This document shows, one piece after another, positions 33,323 to 43,235 of a stretch of DNA of 64,000 bases. The position numbers and the translations under genes were made by a program. The notes under the pieces are model-generated. The model saw nothing but the letters and a program-made list of their open reading frames with translations, was not told the origin of the DNA and did no database searches. The DNA comes from Pedobacter rhizosphaerae. GTDB lineage: Bacteria > Bacteroidota > Bacteroidia > Sphingobacteriales > Sphingobacteriaceae. The number at the start of each line of letters is the position of its first letter. Within the stretch, counting starts at the first letter, position 1. The stretch covers positions 186,001-250,000 of the forward strand of contig NZ_FOGG01000001.1 in the NCBI RefSeq assembly GCF_900111155.1. Reading direction: 5' to 3'.

Positions 33323-33330
33323 TATCTTTG
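33323..33330 (+). promoter_or_regulatory. -7 box upstream of gltX
   Basis: TATCTTTG is an exact TAnnTTTG match, 80 bases before the ATG at 33411. The upstream region is A-rich without a clear TTTG. Confidence 0.5.
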
Positions 33331-33410
33331 TGCCGAGCATGGTGCATGACGTATAGCACTGTAATATTCCAGATCGCTAAGCTATTAACTGCCTGCTCGT
33401 TGCTAAAATC

Positions 33411-34919
33411 ATGGATAAAAAAGTTAGAGTAAGATTCGCCCCTAGTCCAACAGGAGGCCTGCATTTAGGCGGTGTCCGCACGGCTTTATTTAATTATCTG
33501 TTCGCTAAAAAGAACAATGGAACCTTTGTTCTTCGTGTAGAAGATACCGATCAAAACCGTTTTGTGGCTAGTGCCGAAGAATATATTGTAGATTGTTTAA
33601 ACTGGTGTGGCATTACGCCTGATGAAAGCCCGAGCCATCCCGGCAGCTATGGCCCGTATCGTCAAAGTGAACGTAAACCCAGTTACAGGAAATTTGCTGA
33701 GCAGCTCATTAGTGATGGTTATGCTTATTATGCTTTTGATACAACTGAAGAGTTGGAGGCTAAGCGAAAAGAGTTTCCTAATTTTCAATACGGACAAGCA
33801 ACTCGTATGCAAATGCGTAACTCGCTTACGCTTACCATTAGCGAAGTGGAAGCGCTTTTAGCCGCCAAAACACCACATGTAATCCGCATTAAAGTTCCGG
33901 AAAATGAAGTGGTACACTTTAACGATTTAATCCGTGGCGATGTAAGCTTTGACACTTCATTGGTAGATGATAAGGTTTTATTGAAAGCAGATGGAATGCC
34001 GACTTATCATTTGGCCGTTGTGGTGGATGATAAAGCAATGGAAATTTCACATGCTTTTCGTGGTGAAGAATGGCTGCCTTCTGCATCGATTCATATTTTG
34101 CTTTGGAAATATTTAGGGTGGGAAAGTGATATGCCAAGCTGGGCACATTTACCACTCATTTTAAAACCCGATGGACACGGGAAATTAAGTAAGCGTGATG
34201 GTGATCGTTTAGGTTTTCCGGTATATGCGATGAACTGGGCTGATCCTAAAACCGGTGATGTAACCAAAGGTTTCAAGGAAATGGGATTTTTGCCTGAAGC
34301 CTTCATTAATATGCTTGCCTTACTCGGCTGGAACGATGGTACAGATCAGGAGTTGTTTAGTTTAACAGAACTGGAACAAAAATTCTCGGTAGAGCGTATT
34401 AGTAAAGCAGGCGCAAAATTCGATTTTGAAAAAGCCAAATGGTATAATCACGAGTGGATTAAACAATCACCTGTAGATAGCTTGCAGTTACCCGTTAAAA
34501 ATGAATTGTTAAAGGCAGGTATTGAGGTAAACGATAATACCTTTTTGAATACCGTAATTGATTTAATTAAAGATCGTTGCACTTTGTTGCCTGATTTTGT
34601 TGCACAAAGCCGCTACTTTTTTGCTTCTCCTACAGAATATGATATAGCTTCGGTAAAACCAAAATGGACAGCAGAGAAGGCCGATTTCTTTAACACTTTT
34701 GCCGAAAATTTAACCTTAACCGATGCCGCAACAGCAGAAAGCGCTTTTAAAGCCCTGGCAGAAGAAAAAGGATTTAAGCCAGGTGAATTAATGTTGCCTT
34801 TCCGCATTATGCTGGTGGGTGGTAAGTTCGGTCCTGGTGTTTTTGATATTGCTATTTTGTTGGGCGTTGAAGAAACGAAAGCTAGAATTGCTCAGGCAAT
34901 TACTGCCTTTAACAGCTAA
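33411..34919 (+). CDS. gltX: Glutamate--tRNA ligase
   Basis: 502 residues, the normal length. RFAPSPTGGLHLGGVRTALF holds the HIGH-equivalent motif, RVEDTDQNR follows, and KLSKRDGDR is the KMSKS equivalent. The C-terminal 160 residues form the helical anticodon-binding domain. It charges tRNA-Glu in the cytoplasm; it could also charge tRNA-Gln if this organism uses the transamidation route, but no gatCAB is in the window. It is divergent from the histidine kinase gene and followed by a terminator. Confidence 0.96.
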   Translation: MDKKVRVRFAPSPTGGLHLGGVRTALFNYLFAKKNNGTFVLRVEDTDQNRFVASAEEYIVDCLNWCGITPDESPSHPGSYGPYRQSERKPSYRKFAEQLISDGYAYYAFDTTEELEAKRKEFPNFQYGQATRMQMRNSLTLTISEVEALLAAKTPHVIRIKVPENEVVHFNDLIRGDVSFDTSLVDDKVLLKADGMPTYHLAVVVDDKAMEISHAFRGEEWLPSASIHILLWKYLGWESDMPSWAHLPLILKPDGHGKLSKRDGDRLGFPVYAMNWADPKTGDVTKGFKEMGFLPEAFINMLALLGWNDGTDQELFSLTELEQKFSVERISKAGAKFDFEKAKWYNHEWIKQSPVDSLQLPVKNELLKAGIEVNDNTFLNTVIDLIKDRCTLLPDFVAQSRYFFASPTEYDIASVKPKWTAEKADFFNTFAENLTLTDAATAESAFKALAEEKGFKPGELMLPFRIMLVGGKFGPGVFDIAILLGVEETKARIAQAITAFNS

Positions 34920-34935
34920 TAAAAGATATAACTTG

Positions 34936-34965
34936 AGCCTTCCGATTTCTGTCGGGAGGCTTTTA
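34936..34965 (+). terminator. gltX terminator
   Basis: AGCCTTCCGA pairs with TCGGGAGGCT (one G-U) and is followed by TTTTA, 17 bases after the stop. Confidence 0.75.
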
Positions 34966-35106
34966 ATAATATTGCCACTAGCGTTGGCAATACCTTGCCA
35001 AAACTTCAAAATACACTAAACGATTATAAACGTTTATTCCCGGCTATTTCTTAAAATATTTTTTATTTTGGTGCCTCATCATCCCTATTAGTTCTTAAAA
35101 CTAATA

Positions 35107-35556
35107 ATGATGAAAAAAGATCAAGAATGGCTTGAAATCCAGGAGCTTATAGCTGCTCACCGTACGGTAAATGATAAATCTATTAATAATGATTTGTTTG
35201 TGCCTATGTCCGATTTCAATGAGATGGCTATAAAATCAACACAATTACTTGAAACGGCTTTATTACTCAAACCCAATAGCCTCAACTATTCTCTAAAGAG
35301 TTTGTGTCGATTAAGTAGTGACATCAAGAAAAGAGCACAGTCCTTAAATGTTGATTTTTTTGATTTACCTTTCTCTTTCTTAATCCATATTTATTGCGGA
35401 GAAGTAATTCGTAGACTGGTAGGGGGCGAATGGTTTATCAAGGAACATGAAAACGGGACTTTCGAAGATGCTTTAATTATAGAAAAGTGGGAACCCGGGG
35501 CCATTTACAATCCAAGAATGTTCGTCACTAGCCTGTTAAGTAATGTGGGGTCTTAA
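35107..35556 (+). CDS. Conserved-looking protein of unknown function
   Basis: 149 residues, no signal peptide or membrane helix. The N-terminal half is helical (WLEIQELIAAHRTVNDKS; FNEMAIKSTQLLETALLL). The second half is mixed, with YCGEVIRRLVGGEWFIKEHE and EKWEPGAIYNPRM. The gene has ordinary spacing, a plausible start after ACTAATA, and stands alone between gltX and the metallopeptidase gene. I do not recognise it. Bases 35557-35774 downstream hold no gene that I can support. Confidence 0.7.
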   Translation: MMKKDQEWLEIQELIAAHRTVNDKSINNDLFVPMSDFNEMAIKSTQLLETALLLKPNSLNYSLKSLCRLSSDIKKRAQSLNVDFFDLPFSFLIHIYCGEVIRRLVGGEWFIKEHENGTFEDALIIEKWEPGAIYNPRMFVTSLLSNVGS

Positions 35557-35774
35557 TTTTAAGCACCTTAAAATGCTCATATATCTTAGTTTTAGGCAAA
35601 ATACGCGTGTTGTCGCTGGCCATTTTACATCCAACCAGTTTCCATATTACCCCTCTTTTAAAGCCTTTTTTGATTTCAACACAATTAAGAATAAAGCGAT
35701 TAAAATAATTTCTATTTTAGTATAACAATTGACCTGTAATTGGGGTTGTTTGTTTGGACTTAAAAATTAATACT

Positions 35775-36617
35775 ATGCAATGGTTTGGTAAAGGAAGCGG
35801 AAACGTTGAAGACGGCAGAAGTGGAGGAGGAGGAAGAACAGCTTTAGGCGGTGGTATCGGGTTAATCGTTATCGTTTTAGGCTTGTTCTTTGGGAAAGAT
35901 TTAACGGGTTTAGTAGGGCAGCTTCCTGCAGGGGCTGAAAATACAGAAGTTAAGCAAGGAGTGCCGGCGAACGATCCACAAGCGCAATTTGTTTCCGGGG
36001 TATTGGAATCTACAGAGCAGGTGTGGGACCGCGAATTCCAGGCGATGGGTAAAACATATGAATATCCTAAACTCAGACTTTTTAGAGACGGCGTTCAAAC
36101 GGCTTGCGGTTATGCGCAATCTAATGTGGGACCTTTTTATTGCCCTGGCGACCATAAGGTATATATCGATCTCTCTTTTTACGATGATTTAAAAAATCGC
36201 TTTGGCGCTGCCGGCGATTTTGCTCAAGCTTATGTTATTGCCCATGAAGTGGGGCATCACGTGCAGAATATATTGGGCATATCTGCCAAACTGGATGAGG
36301 CCCGTGGAAAGGTTAGTGAAAAAGAATACAACCGCCTATCGGTTAAACTAGAATTACAGGCCGATTTTTTTGCAGGTCTCTGGGCTCACCATGCTCAAAA
36401 TTTAAAAGACTTTAAACTCGAAGAAGGCGATATAGAAGAGGCGCTAACCGCGGCAAATGCCATCGGTGATGATAAGCTTCAAAAGCAAGCCACAGGAGAT
36501 GTTCAGCCCGATTCTTTTACCCATGGCACCTCTCAACAGCGGATGTATTGGTTCAAAAAAGGGTTTGAAACCGGAGACATCAGGCAAGGGGATACCTTCA
36601 ACTCAAATAATTTATAA
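35775..36617 (+). CDS. YpfJ-family neutral zinc metallopeptidase
   Basis: 280 residues from MQWFGKGSGNVEDGRSGGGG, the conserved family start; a TTG 21 bases earlier is unlikely. A Gly-rich N-terminus, one TM helix (about 31-51, GLIVIVLGLFFGKD), then GPFYCPGDHKVYID and zinc motif AHEVGHHVQNILG, followed by ELQADFFAGLWAHHA with the third ligand. This layout defines the putative neutral zinc metallopeptidase family (E. coli YpfJ). It is probably anchored in the inner membrane with the catalytic part outside. The physiological substrate is unknown. Confidence 0.93.
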   Translation: MQWFGKGSGNVEDGRSGGGGRTALGGGIGLIVIVLGLFFGKDLTGLVGQLPAGAENTEVKQGVPANDPQAQFVSGVLESTEQVWDREFQAMGKTYEYPKLRLFRDGVQTACGYAQSNVGPFYCPGDHKVYIDLSFYDDLKNRFGAAGDFAQAYVIAHEVGHHVQNILGISAKLDEARGKVSEKEYNRLSVKLELQADFFAGLWAHHAQNLKDFKLEEGDIEEALTAANAIGDDKLQKQATGDVQPDSFTHGTSQQRMYWFKKGFETGDIRQGDTFNSNNL

Positions 36618-36717
36618 AATTTAAAACATTTTTAAAACCTTTTTGTTGGTTTACAGTTAATGAGCATTGTGTCTCTAAACCAAGCATATTGTCCCGACCT
36701 TAAATTGTTTTATATAA

Positions 36718-37851
36718 ATGATCCTTATAGTTGATGACAGGCCTGAAAACCTGATCTCCTTACAGAAAGTACTACAAGCACACAATTTCGAAGTCGATAC
36801 CGCTTCCTCGGGAGAAGAGGCGCTGAAGAAAGTCTTAAAAAACAACTATGTCCTGATTATCCTCGATGTTCAAATGCCAGATATGGATGGATTTGAAGTG
36901 GCTGAAGCTATTTCTGGTTTCAGCAAAGCGAAGGATACAGCCATCATATTTCTATCTGCAGTAAATACCGAGCTTAAATTCATCACCAAGGGATATTTGA
37001 GTGGGGGATTGGATTATATCACTAAACCTGTAGACATTAATGTGCTTTTGCTTAAAATCAAAACTTTTTACCGCATTTACGAGCAGAGCCGAAAACTGAA
37101 TGAAGTGCAGGAGAAATTGCTGGAAGAAATTGAGTTTAGAAAACAGGCTGAAAATAAAAAGGATGAATTTATCAGTATAGCAAGCCACGAACTTAAAACG
37201 CCTTTAACCAGTGTAAAAGGATACATTCAATTGCTTCAGCGCAGTTTGGATAAAGATAATAAGGCTATGGCGATAAATCACCTGGAAAAAGCCAGTATTC
37301 AATTGGAAAAACTGAATGATTTGATCGTCGACTTGCTTGATATTTCGAAGATTGAAAGTGGGAAGATGAAGTTCAATATGCAGCATTTTTGTGCCGATAA
37401 CATGGTAAATAATGCCATCGAAATGTTGCAGCAATCCAATCCTAACTTTATCATTAACAAGTTAGGTAAAACCCATGAAATGATTTTTGGAGATGAGATG
37501 CGACTGGAACAGGTTGTGATCAATTTTATCACCAATGCAATTAAATATGCACCCGGTACCAACCAGGTAAATGTAACCATCAACATCAAGGATGGTAAAT
37601 TATATCTGGCGGTAAAAGATTTCGGTATCGGGATCTCTTCCGAGCAGCAAAAAAGAATTTTCGAGAAGTTCTATCGTGTTGAAGAAAATAGCAACCGCTT
37701 TAATGGTTTAGGGATCGGATTGTACATCTGTTCAGAGATTATTAATCGCCATGGCGGCACTATTGGTGTAAATAGCGTTCCGGATGAAGGTTCTGAGTTC
37801 TATTTTATCATTCCCATTACCGAAGAAGCCATCCTCCAATCCCAAAGCTAA
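36718..37851 (+). CDS. Soluble receiver-histidine kinase hybrid
   Basis: 377 residues. The N-terminal receiver (1-118) has phosphoacceptor Asp near 51 in IILDVQMPDMDGF. A short coiled coil (125-148) is followed by HisKA with ASHELKTPLTSVKGYIQ (His near 157), then HATPase with EQVVINFITNAIKYA, DFGIGISSEQQ and NGLGIGLYICSEI. There is no membrane segment. A receiver in front of a kinase suggests that it takes phosphate or input from another kinase and passes on a signal. First gene of the six-gene phosphorelay/Che-like unit, followed 17 bases later by the large hybrid kinase. Confidence 0.93.
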   Translation: MILIVDDRPENLISLQKVLQAHNFEVDTASSGEEALKKVLKNNYVLIILDVQMPDMDGFEVAEAISGFSKAKDTAIIFLSAVNTELKFITKGYLSGGLDYITKPVDINVLLLKIKTFYRIYEQSRKLNEVQEKLLEEIEFRKQAENKKDEFISIASHELKTPLTSVKGYIQLLQRSLDKDNKAMAINHLEKASIQLEKLNDLIVDLLDISKIESGKMKFNMQHFCADNMVNNAIEMLQQSNPNFIINKLGKTHEMIFGDEMRLEQVVINFITNAIKYAPGTNQVNVTINIKDGKLYLAVKDFGIGISSEQQKRIFEKFYRVEENSNRFNGLGIGLYICSEIINRHGGTIGVNSVPDEGSEFYFIIPITEEAILQSQS

Positions 37852-37868
37852 AATCTCATTACTTATAA

Positions 37869-40800
37869 ATGAAAACAACTCTTAAAAACAATCTGCGTTT
37901 AGGCCTGGGCTTGTCGTTAATTATCCTTTTTATCAGTTCGCTTGCCTCTTACGTTAGTATCAGAAATTTAATTAAGAGCACCGAACTGGTTAAGCACAGC
38001 GATGAGGTTATCCTGAATGTCGAAAATCTTATCTCTTCTTTGAAGGATGCGGAAACAGGACAACGGGGATACTTGTTAACCGGGAATAAGGTTTTTTTAG
38101 AACCTTACACTGGTGCCAGTGATAGTGCTGCTCATATTCTAAATAGATTAAGCACCTGGACAAAGGACAATGCACTTCAGCAGAAATATGTCGCGGAATT
38201 AAGGAACATCTTAGTGAAACGCCTGGATATTATTAAGTCTACGGTTGAAATTAAGTCGCTGGGCGGGCAAATTGATCCAACAGTGCTATTTCAGGGTAAA
38301 ACCTATATGGATCAGGCCCGGGATATTGTGAAGCGGATGACTGACGAAGAGAAGCGCTTATTGGAAGAAAGAACGGTTGAGCTGAATAAATTAACTGCTT
38401 TCACTCCCATATTGATTATGATCGCTGCATTGTTAGCGGTGCTCATTACCTTGTTTTTTTACCGCAAGGTATCCGTTGATTTTGATGAACGCGTAAAGCT
38501 CCAGCATGAAATTGAAGAGAAGAAATACGAAATGGAGAAACGTATTGTGGCCATCAAAGAAATTGCTCATCAAATTTCGGAAGGCAACTATGGTGTTACA
38601 CTGGATAGCCAGACCAGAGATGATATCGGAGAACTTTCCGAATCGTTAAACAACATGTCTGCATCCTTAAAAAAATCTTTCGATACCCTGGAGGAGAATG
38701 AGTGGCTGCAAACCGGAGTGGCCAATCTGAATGTTAAAATGGTTGGCGAGAAGGATGTTTTCCATCTTGCAGATGATATTATTGAATTTTTAGCCGCCTA
38801 TACCAAAAGCCAAATCGGTGCAATTTATTTGTTTAAGGATGATGGCTATTTGCATTTAAAGGGGAAGTATGCCTTGCAAGCACAGCAGCTGGACCCGGTT
38901 TTGGAAATAGGGCAAGGTTTGGTTGGTCAAGTGGTTAAATCGGGTAAAAGAATCTTGTTAGATGATGTACCTCAATCGGAATTAACGATTACCCACGCCA
39001 CGGGGAAAATTAAGCCCGCTCAATTGGTTATTCTGCCTATTATCAGAAATGAAATCACCATTGGCGGGATAGAACTCGGAACTATAAATGCATACAGTGA
39101 TTTACAGTTACACTTTTTAAACCTGATTATTTCTGATGTAGGTACGGCATTATTAGGTGCACAAAACAGGCAGAAACTACAGCAATTGCTGGAAGAAACC
39201 CAGGCACAGTCGGAGGAGTTACAAGTTCAGCACAATGAACTGGAGGGGATGAATGCGGAGCTGGAGGCCCAGGCACAGAAACTTCAGGCATCAGAAGAAG
39301 AGTTAAGGGTTCAACAGGAAGAATTACTGCAGAGCAACCAGGAATTGGAAGAGAGAAGCAGCTTGCTGGAAGAGAAAAATGAATTAATTGAAGAGCGAAA
39401 CATCGAAATCCAGCAAAAAGCTGAAGCGCTGGAGCTCAGTACCAGATATAAATCGGAGTTTTTGGCCAATATGTCTCACGAGTTGAGAACGCCATTGAAT
39501 TCCATTTTACTTTTGTCGAGATTGATGGCCGAGAATGAGGAGATTGATAGCGAGCATAAAGAATATGCCGAGGTTATCCAAAGCTCGGGGCAGGGTTTGC
39601 TCAGTTTGATTGATGAAATTTTAGATCTTTCTAAAATTGAGGCCGGTAAAATGGAGCTTGACCGGGCAAACATTAAAGTAGAAGAGGTGGTACTCAATAT
39701 GCGTTCACTTTTTAATCCGCTTGCCAAAGAAAAGAATTTAGCCCTGGTTATCGATCAGGCTGCAGATGTACCCGAGTTTTTTCATACCGATAGAATGCGC
39801 CTGGAACAGATATTGAAAAACCTGCTTTCCAATGCGATAAAGTTTACCACCGAAGGCTCAGTTAAACTAAATATTACCAAAAATGAGAAGCTGGATGCCC
39901 TGATTTTTAAGGTAGCGGATACAGGCGTGGGGATTGCTCCAGAGAAGCAGGCCATGGTGTTTGAGGCTTTCCAGCAAGCAGATGGCTCTACCCGTCGCAA
40001 ATTTGGTGGAACAGGTTTAGGCCTTTCTATAAGCCGCGAATTAGCCAAACTATTGGGCGGATATATCGATTTAAAAAGTAAGGAAGGAGATGGAAGTGTA
40101 TTCACCCTAACCTTGCCTATAGATAAAAATAAAGGTATTGAGCAGTTTGATACACCAGTAGAGAAATTGGCGCCACCAGTTTCAGATCTTACCCCAAAAA
40201 CAAGTAACCTAACAGTTCACCATATCCCACAGGATGTGGAAGATGATAGAGATAACATCCATCCAGACGATAAAGTGATTTTGATTGTGGAGGATGATAC
40301 ACCTTTTGCCAAAACCTTGCTTGATTTTACCCGGAAAAGAAATTACAAAGGGCTGGTGGCCGTGCGTGGTGATGCGGGTATAGAGTTAGCAAGGGCCTAT
40401 AAACCCCTGGCCATATTGTTAGATATACAGTTGCCCGTAAAAGATGGTTGGCAGGTTATGGAAGAGCTGAAATCTGATCCGGAAACGCGTCCTATTCCTG
40501 TACACATCATGTCTTCTCTACAGGTTAAAAAAGAAAGCTTGTTGAAGGGGGCAGTAGATTTTATCAATAAACCATTCGCTTTTGAACACATGCAAGAGGT
40601 TTTTCAAAAGCTGGAACATGCCCTTAGCCGTCACCCTAAAAAGGTATTGATTGTAGAAGAGAATGAGCAACATGCAAAAGCCCTGAGCTATTTCTTAAGC
40701 AATTTCAATATTCAAACCGAAATTGTAAATCAGGTAAATGAAGGCGTTTCTGCCCTGCATAAACCAGAAGTCAATTGTGTAATCCTGGATATGGGTATTC

Positions 40801-41453
40801 CGGATAAGCATGCTTATGAAACCCTGGAGGTAGTAAAGAAAACTCCAGGACTAGAAAACCTGCCGATTATTATTTTTACAGGAAAGAACCTATCCAAGGG
40901 AGAAGAGAATAGAATTAAGCAGTATGCAGATTCTATTGTGGTTAAAACGGCACATTCTTACCAGCGTATTTTAGATGAAGCCGGTTTATTTCTGCATCTT
41001 GTAGAAGAAAAAAATAAGGATAAACGCAAAACACCTAAAAAGTATTCGGAGTTACAAGATGTTTTAAAGGATAAGACGGTGCTGGTGGCTGATGATGATG
41101 TGCGTAACATATTTTCACTGACCAAAATACTGGAACAACACCAAATGAAAGTTTTGGCCGCTACAGATGGCAAGGAAGCCCTTAAAATGCTGGAAGAGCA
41201 TGAAGTGGTTGATGTGGTGCTGATGGATATGATGATGCCAGAATTGGACGGTTATGAAACTACTACCGCCATCAGGCAGAATATTAAATACCGGAATTTA
41301 CCTATTTTAGCCGTTACAGCCAAAGCTATGATGGGAGATCGTGAAAAGTGTATTGCAGCCGGAGCTTCTGATTACATCAGCAAACCAGTAGACATGGATC
41401 AACTGGTATCTCTTTTACGAGTTTGGTTATACGAAAATCATCACAACGCTTAA
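37869..41453 (+). CDS. Giant hybrid sensor kinase: CHASE3-HAMP-GAF-HisKA-HATPase-REC-REC-REC
   Basis: 1194 residues. TM1 is at about 12-32, a CHASE3 sensor at 38-175 (LKDAETGQRGYLLTG is diagnostic), TM2 at about 177-197, and HAMP 198-275. GAF covers about 285-430 and a Gln/Glu coiled coil 432-525. HisKA has MSHELRTPLNSILLLSRL (His near 536), and HATPase runs 640-760. Receivers lie at about 802-915 (Asp near 850), 923-1040 (Asp near 971) and 1070-1190 (Asp near 1117). The middle receiver has EE in place of the DD acidic pair and Lys-Thr where Lys-Pro is usual, so it may be weakly active. This is the membrane input of the unit. Confidence 0.95.
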   Translation: MKTTLKNNLRLGLGLSLIILFISSLASYVSIRNLIKSTELVKHSDEVILNVENLISSLKDAETGQRGYLLTGNKVFLEPYTGASDSAAHILNRLSTWTKDNALQQKYVAELRNILVKRLDIIKSTVEIKSLGGQIDPTVLFQGKTYMDQARDIVKRMTDEEKRLLEERTVELNKLTAFTPILIMIAALLAVLITLFFYRKVSVDFDERVKLQHEIEEKKYEMEKRIVAIKEIAHQISEGNYGVTLDSQTRDDIGELSESLNNMSASLKKSFDTLEENEWLQTGVANLNVKMVGEKDVFHLADDIIEFLAAYTKSQIGAIYLFKDDGYLHLKGKYALQAQQLDPVLEIGQGLVGQVVKSGKRILLDDVPQSELTITHATGKIKPAQLVILPIIRNEITIGGIELGTINAYSDLQLHFLNLIISDVGTALLGAQNRQKLQQLLEETQAQSEELQVQHNELEGMNAELEAQAQKLQASEEELRVQQEELLQSNQELEERSSLLEEKNELIEERNIEIQQKAEALELSTRYKSEFLANMSHELRTPLNSILLLSRLMAENEEIDSEHKEYAEVIQSSGQGLLSLIDEILDLSKIEAGKMELDRANIKVEEVVLNMRSLFNPLAKEKNLALVIDQAADVPEFFHTDRMRLEQILKNLLSNAIKFTTEGSVKLNITKNEKLDALIFKVADTGVGIAPEKQAMVFEAFQQADGSTRRKFGGTGLGLSISRELAKLLGGYIDLKSKEGDGSVFTLTLPIDKNKGIEQFDTPVEKLAPPVSDLTPKTSNLTVHHIPQDVEDDRDNIHPDDKVILIVEDDTPFAKTLLDFTRKRNYKGLVAVRGDAGIELARAYKPLAILLDIQLPVKDGWQVMEELKSDPETRPIPVHIMSSLQVKKESLLKGAVDFINKPFAFEHMQEVFQKLEHALSRHPKKVLIVEENEQHAKALSYFLSNFNIQTEIVNQVNEGVSALHKPEVNCVILDMGIPDKHAYETLEVVKKTPGLENLPIIIFTGKNLSKGEENRIKQYADSIVVKTAHSYQRILDEAGLFLHLVEEKNKDKRKTPKKYSELQDVLKDKTVLVADDDVRNIFSLTKILEQHQMKVLAATDGKEALKMLEEHEVVDVVLMDMMMPELDGYETTTAIRQNIKYRNLPILAVTAKAMMGDREKCIAAGASDYISKPVDMDQLVSLLRVWLYENHHNA

Positions 41454-41463
41454 TTATTATTTT

Positions 41464-41835
41464 ATGCCTCTAAAAACAGTATTGATAATAGATGACGATA
41501 ACCGAAACATTTTTGCCCTAAAAGCTGTATTAAAAGCCAAAGGTTTTGATTGCTTATCCGCTACTAGTGCGCAAGAAGGTTTCACCCTTATCGAGAATAA
41601 AGAAAAGGTAGACATTGTATTGATGGATATGATGATGCCGGATATGGATGGTTACCAGGCTATTTCTGCGATGAAAAAATCAGGACATATGCAAAATATT
41701 CCGGTTTTGGCGGTAACTGCACAGGCCATGGTAGGCGATAGAGAGCGCTGTTTAAGTGCCGGTGCTTCGGGCTATGTTTCAAAACCTATAAATGTTGATG
41801 AGTTGTTAATGCAGATAGAAAAGTTTACTTCCTAA
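41464..41835 (+). CDS. Single-domain response regulator
   Basis: 123 residues, a receiver only: IIDDDNRN acidic pocket, VLMDMMMPDMDGY with phosphoacceptor near 55, VTAQAM Thr switch, and SKPINVDELL with the conserved Lys. It is strongly similar to the third receiver of the kinase ending 10 bases upstream, suggesting duplication and release of a receiver. It probably shuttles phosphate or acts by protein contact. Confidence 0.94.
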   Translation: MPLKTVLIIDDDNRNIFALKAVLKAKGFDCLSATSAQEGFTLIENKEKVDIVLMDMMMPDMDGYQAISAMKKSGHMQNIPVLAVTAQAMVGDRERCLSAGASGYVSKPINVDELLMQIEKFTS

Positions 41836-41838
41836 CCC

Positions 41839-42657
41839 GTGATAGTGGATGCAATAGATAATGAACAGGTTAACCTGTTGCTGAATGATGTACTGGAAAC
41901 TCATGGTTATGATTTTTTAGCGTATTCTCCTGCTTCAATAAAGCGGAGGATTACCCGTTTATTTGCGCTCGATAATTTTGTCAGCTTTGCCGAATTTCGC
42001 TATACTGTTAGAACAGATAAACAGTATTTTAAACGTTTCCTCGAAGAAATCACAGTTAACGTAACCGAGATGTTTCGTGATCCTGGATTTTACAAAGCCC
42101 TGCGCAATGAGGTGCTCCCCAATTTGGGTACCTATCCCTTTATCAGGATTTGGGTGGCGGGTTGTTCTACTGGTGAGGAAGCTTATTCTTTAGCCATTGT
42201 ACTTAAAGAGCTTAATTTGTTAAGCAAATCGTTAATTTATGCTACAGATATCAACCCATCTGTATTGGAGAAGGCAAAAAAGGGTATGTTCCCTTTAAAT
42301 TATTTGAAGGGCTATTCTGAGAATTACCGCCAATCTGGGGGGGCAAAAGACTTTACAACTTATTATACGGCAAATTACTCTCTGGCAAAATTCGATGAAG
42401 GGTTAAGCAGCAAAATGATATTTTCTACGCATAATTTAGTTTCAGACCACTCCTTTAACGAGTTCCAGTTGATTATGTGCCGGAATGTACTGATTTATTT
42501 CGATAAGGACCTTCAGCATAAAGTTTTTAACTTGTTTGATAATAGCCTGGAAAATCTCGGATATTTGGCCTTAGGCAGTAAGGAGAGTCTGGATTTTTGG
42601 CCCAGGGCTAAGGAATATAAAAGAGTAAAAACGGAGAAAATATGGCGGAAACTTTAA
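41839..42657 (+). CDS. cheR: CheR-type protein-glutamate O-methyltransferase
   Basis: 272 residues starting at GTG three bases after the receiver stop. CheR N-domain helices are at 10-75 (FLAYSPASIKRRITRLFA). The SAM-binding domain shows RIWVAGCSTGEEAYSLAI near 100-120, YATDINPSVLEKAKKG, and FQLIMCRNVLIYFD. CheR methylates glutamates of chemoreceptors, but no receptor, cheA or cheW is nearby. It overlaps cheB by 16 bases. In such orphan modules the target may be another sensor, for example the CHASE3 kinase (speculation). Confidence 0.93.
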   Translation: MIVDAIDNEQVNLLLNDVLETHGYDFLAYSPASIKRRITRLFALDNFVSFAEFRYTVRTDKQYFKRFLEEITVNVTEMFRDPGFYKALRNEVLPNLGTYPFIRIWVAGCSTGEEAYSLAIVLKELNLLSKSLIYATDINPSVLEKAKKGMFPLNYLKGYSENYRQSGGAKDFTTYYTANYSLAKFDEGLSSKMIFSTHNLVSDHSFNEFQLIMCRNVLIYFDKDLQHKVFNLFDNSLENLGYLALGSKESLDFWPRAKEYKRVKTEKIWRKL

Positions 42658-43226
42658 AAGAACCCAAATGTGGTGCCATTGTTATTGGCGGCTCTGCCGG
42701 GAGTTTAGACGTGCTGTTAGAAGTTTTCCCTGCGCTAAAGGCCGACCTTAACATTCCCATTATAATCGTGGTTCACCGCAAGGGCAGTTCCGAATCTCTT
42801 TTAACGGACCTTTTGCAGAGTAGAACTGCTTTAAAAGTTCTGGAAGCCGAAGAAAAATCCCTGCTGGAAGGCGGAAAAGTTTATATTGCTCCGGCAGATT
42901 ATCACCTGCTTGTTGAAGATGATCATACTATTTCTTTAGATTATTCTGAAAAAATAAATTATTCAAGGCCATCTATTGATGTTACCTTTCAGTCTGCTGC
43001 AGAGGTGTTTAAGGGCGATTTGGTATGCATTTTGCTTTCTGGATCTAACGCCGATGGAGTGGAAGGATTAAAAATTGTAAACAATTTCGGCGGGAGAGTG
43101 GTTATACAGAATCCAAATACCGCAATAATGCCGTATATGCCGCAACAAGCCAGTATCGCGGTAAAACCCAATTTGGTTTTAGATAGTTTTGAGATGGCTG
43201 AATTTATAAATGGTTTACGTGGATAA
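42642..43226 (+). CDS. cheB: CheB-type methylesterase lacking a receiver domain
   Basis: 194 residues, the catalytic domain only. The triad is Ser18 (VIGGSAGSLD), His45 (IVVHRKGS) and Asp near 137 (SGSNADGVEGL). Canonical CheB has an N-terminal receiver of about 120 residues that inhibits it; this one lacks it, and a free receiver gene follows 9 bases later. It would deamidate or demethylate glutamates modified by CheR. Confidence 0.93.
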   Translation: MAETLKEPKCGAIVIGGSAGSLDVLLEVFPALKADLNIPIIIVVHRKGSSESLLTDLLQSRTALKVLEAEEKSLLEGGKVYIAPADYHLLVEDDHTISLDYSEKINYSRPSIDVTFQSAAEVFKGDLVCILLSGSNADGVEGLKIVNNFGGRVVIQNPNTAIMPYMPQQASIAVKPNLVLDSFEMAEFINGLRG

Positions 43227-43235
43227 TAAAAATTA

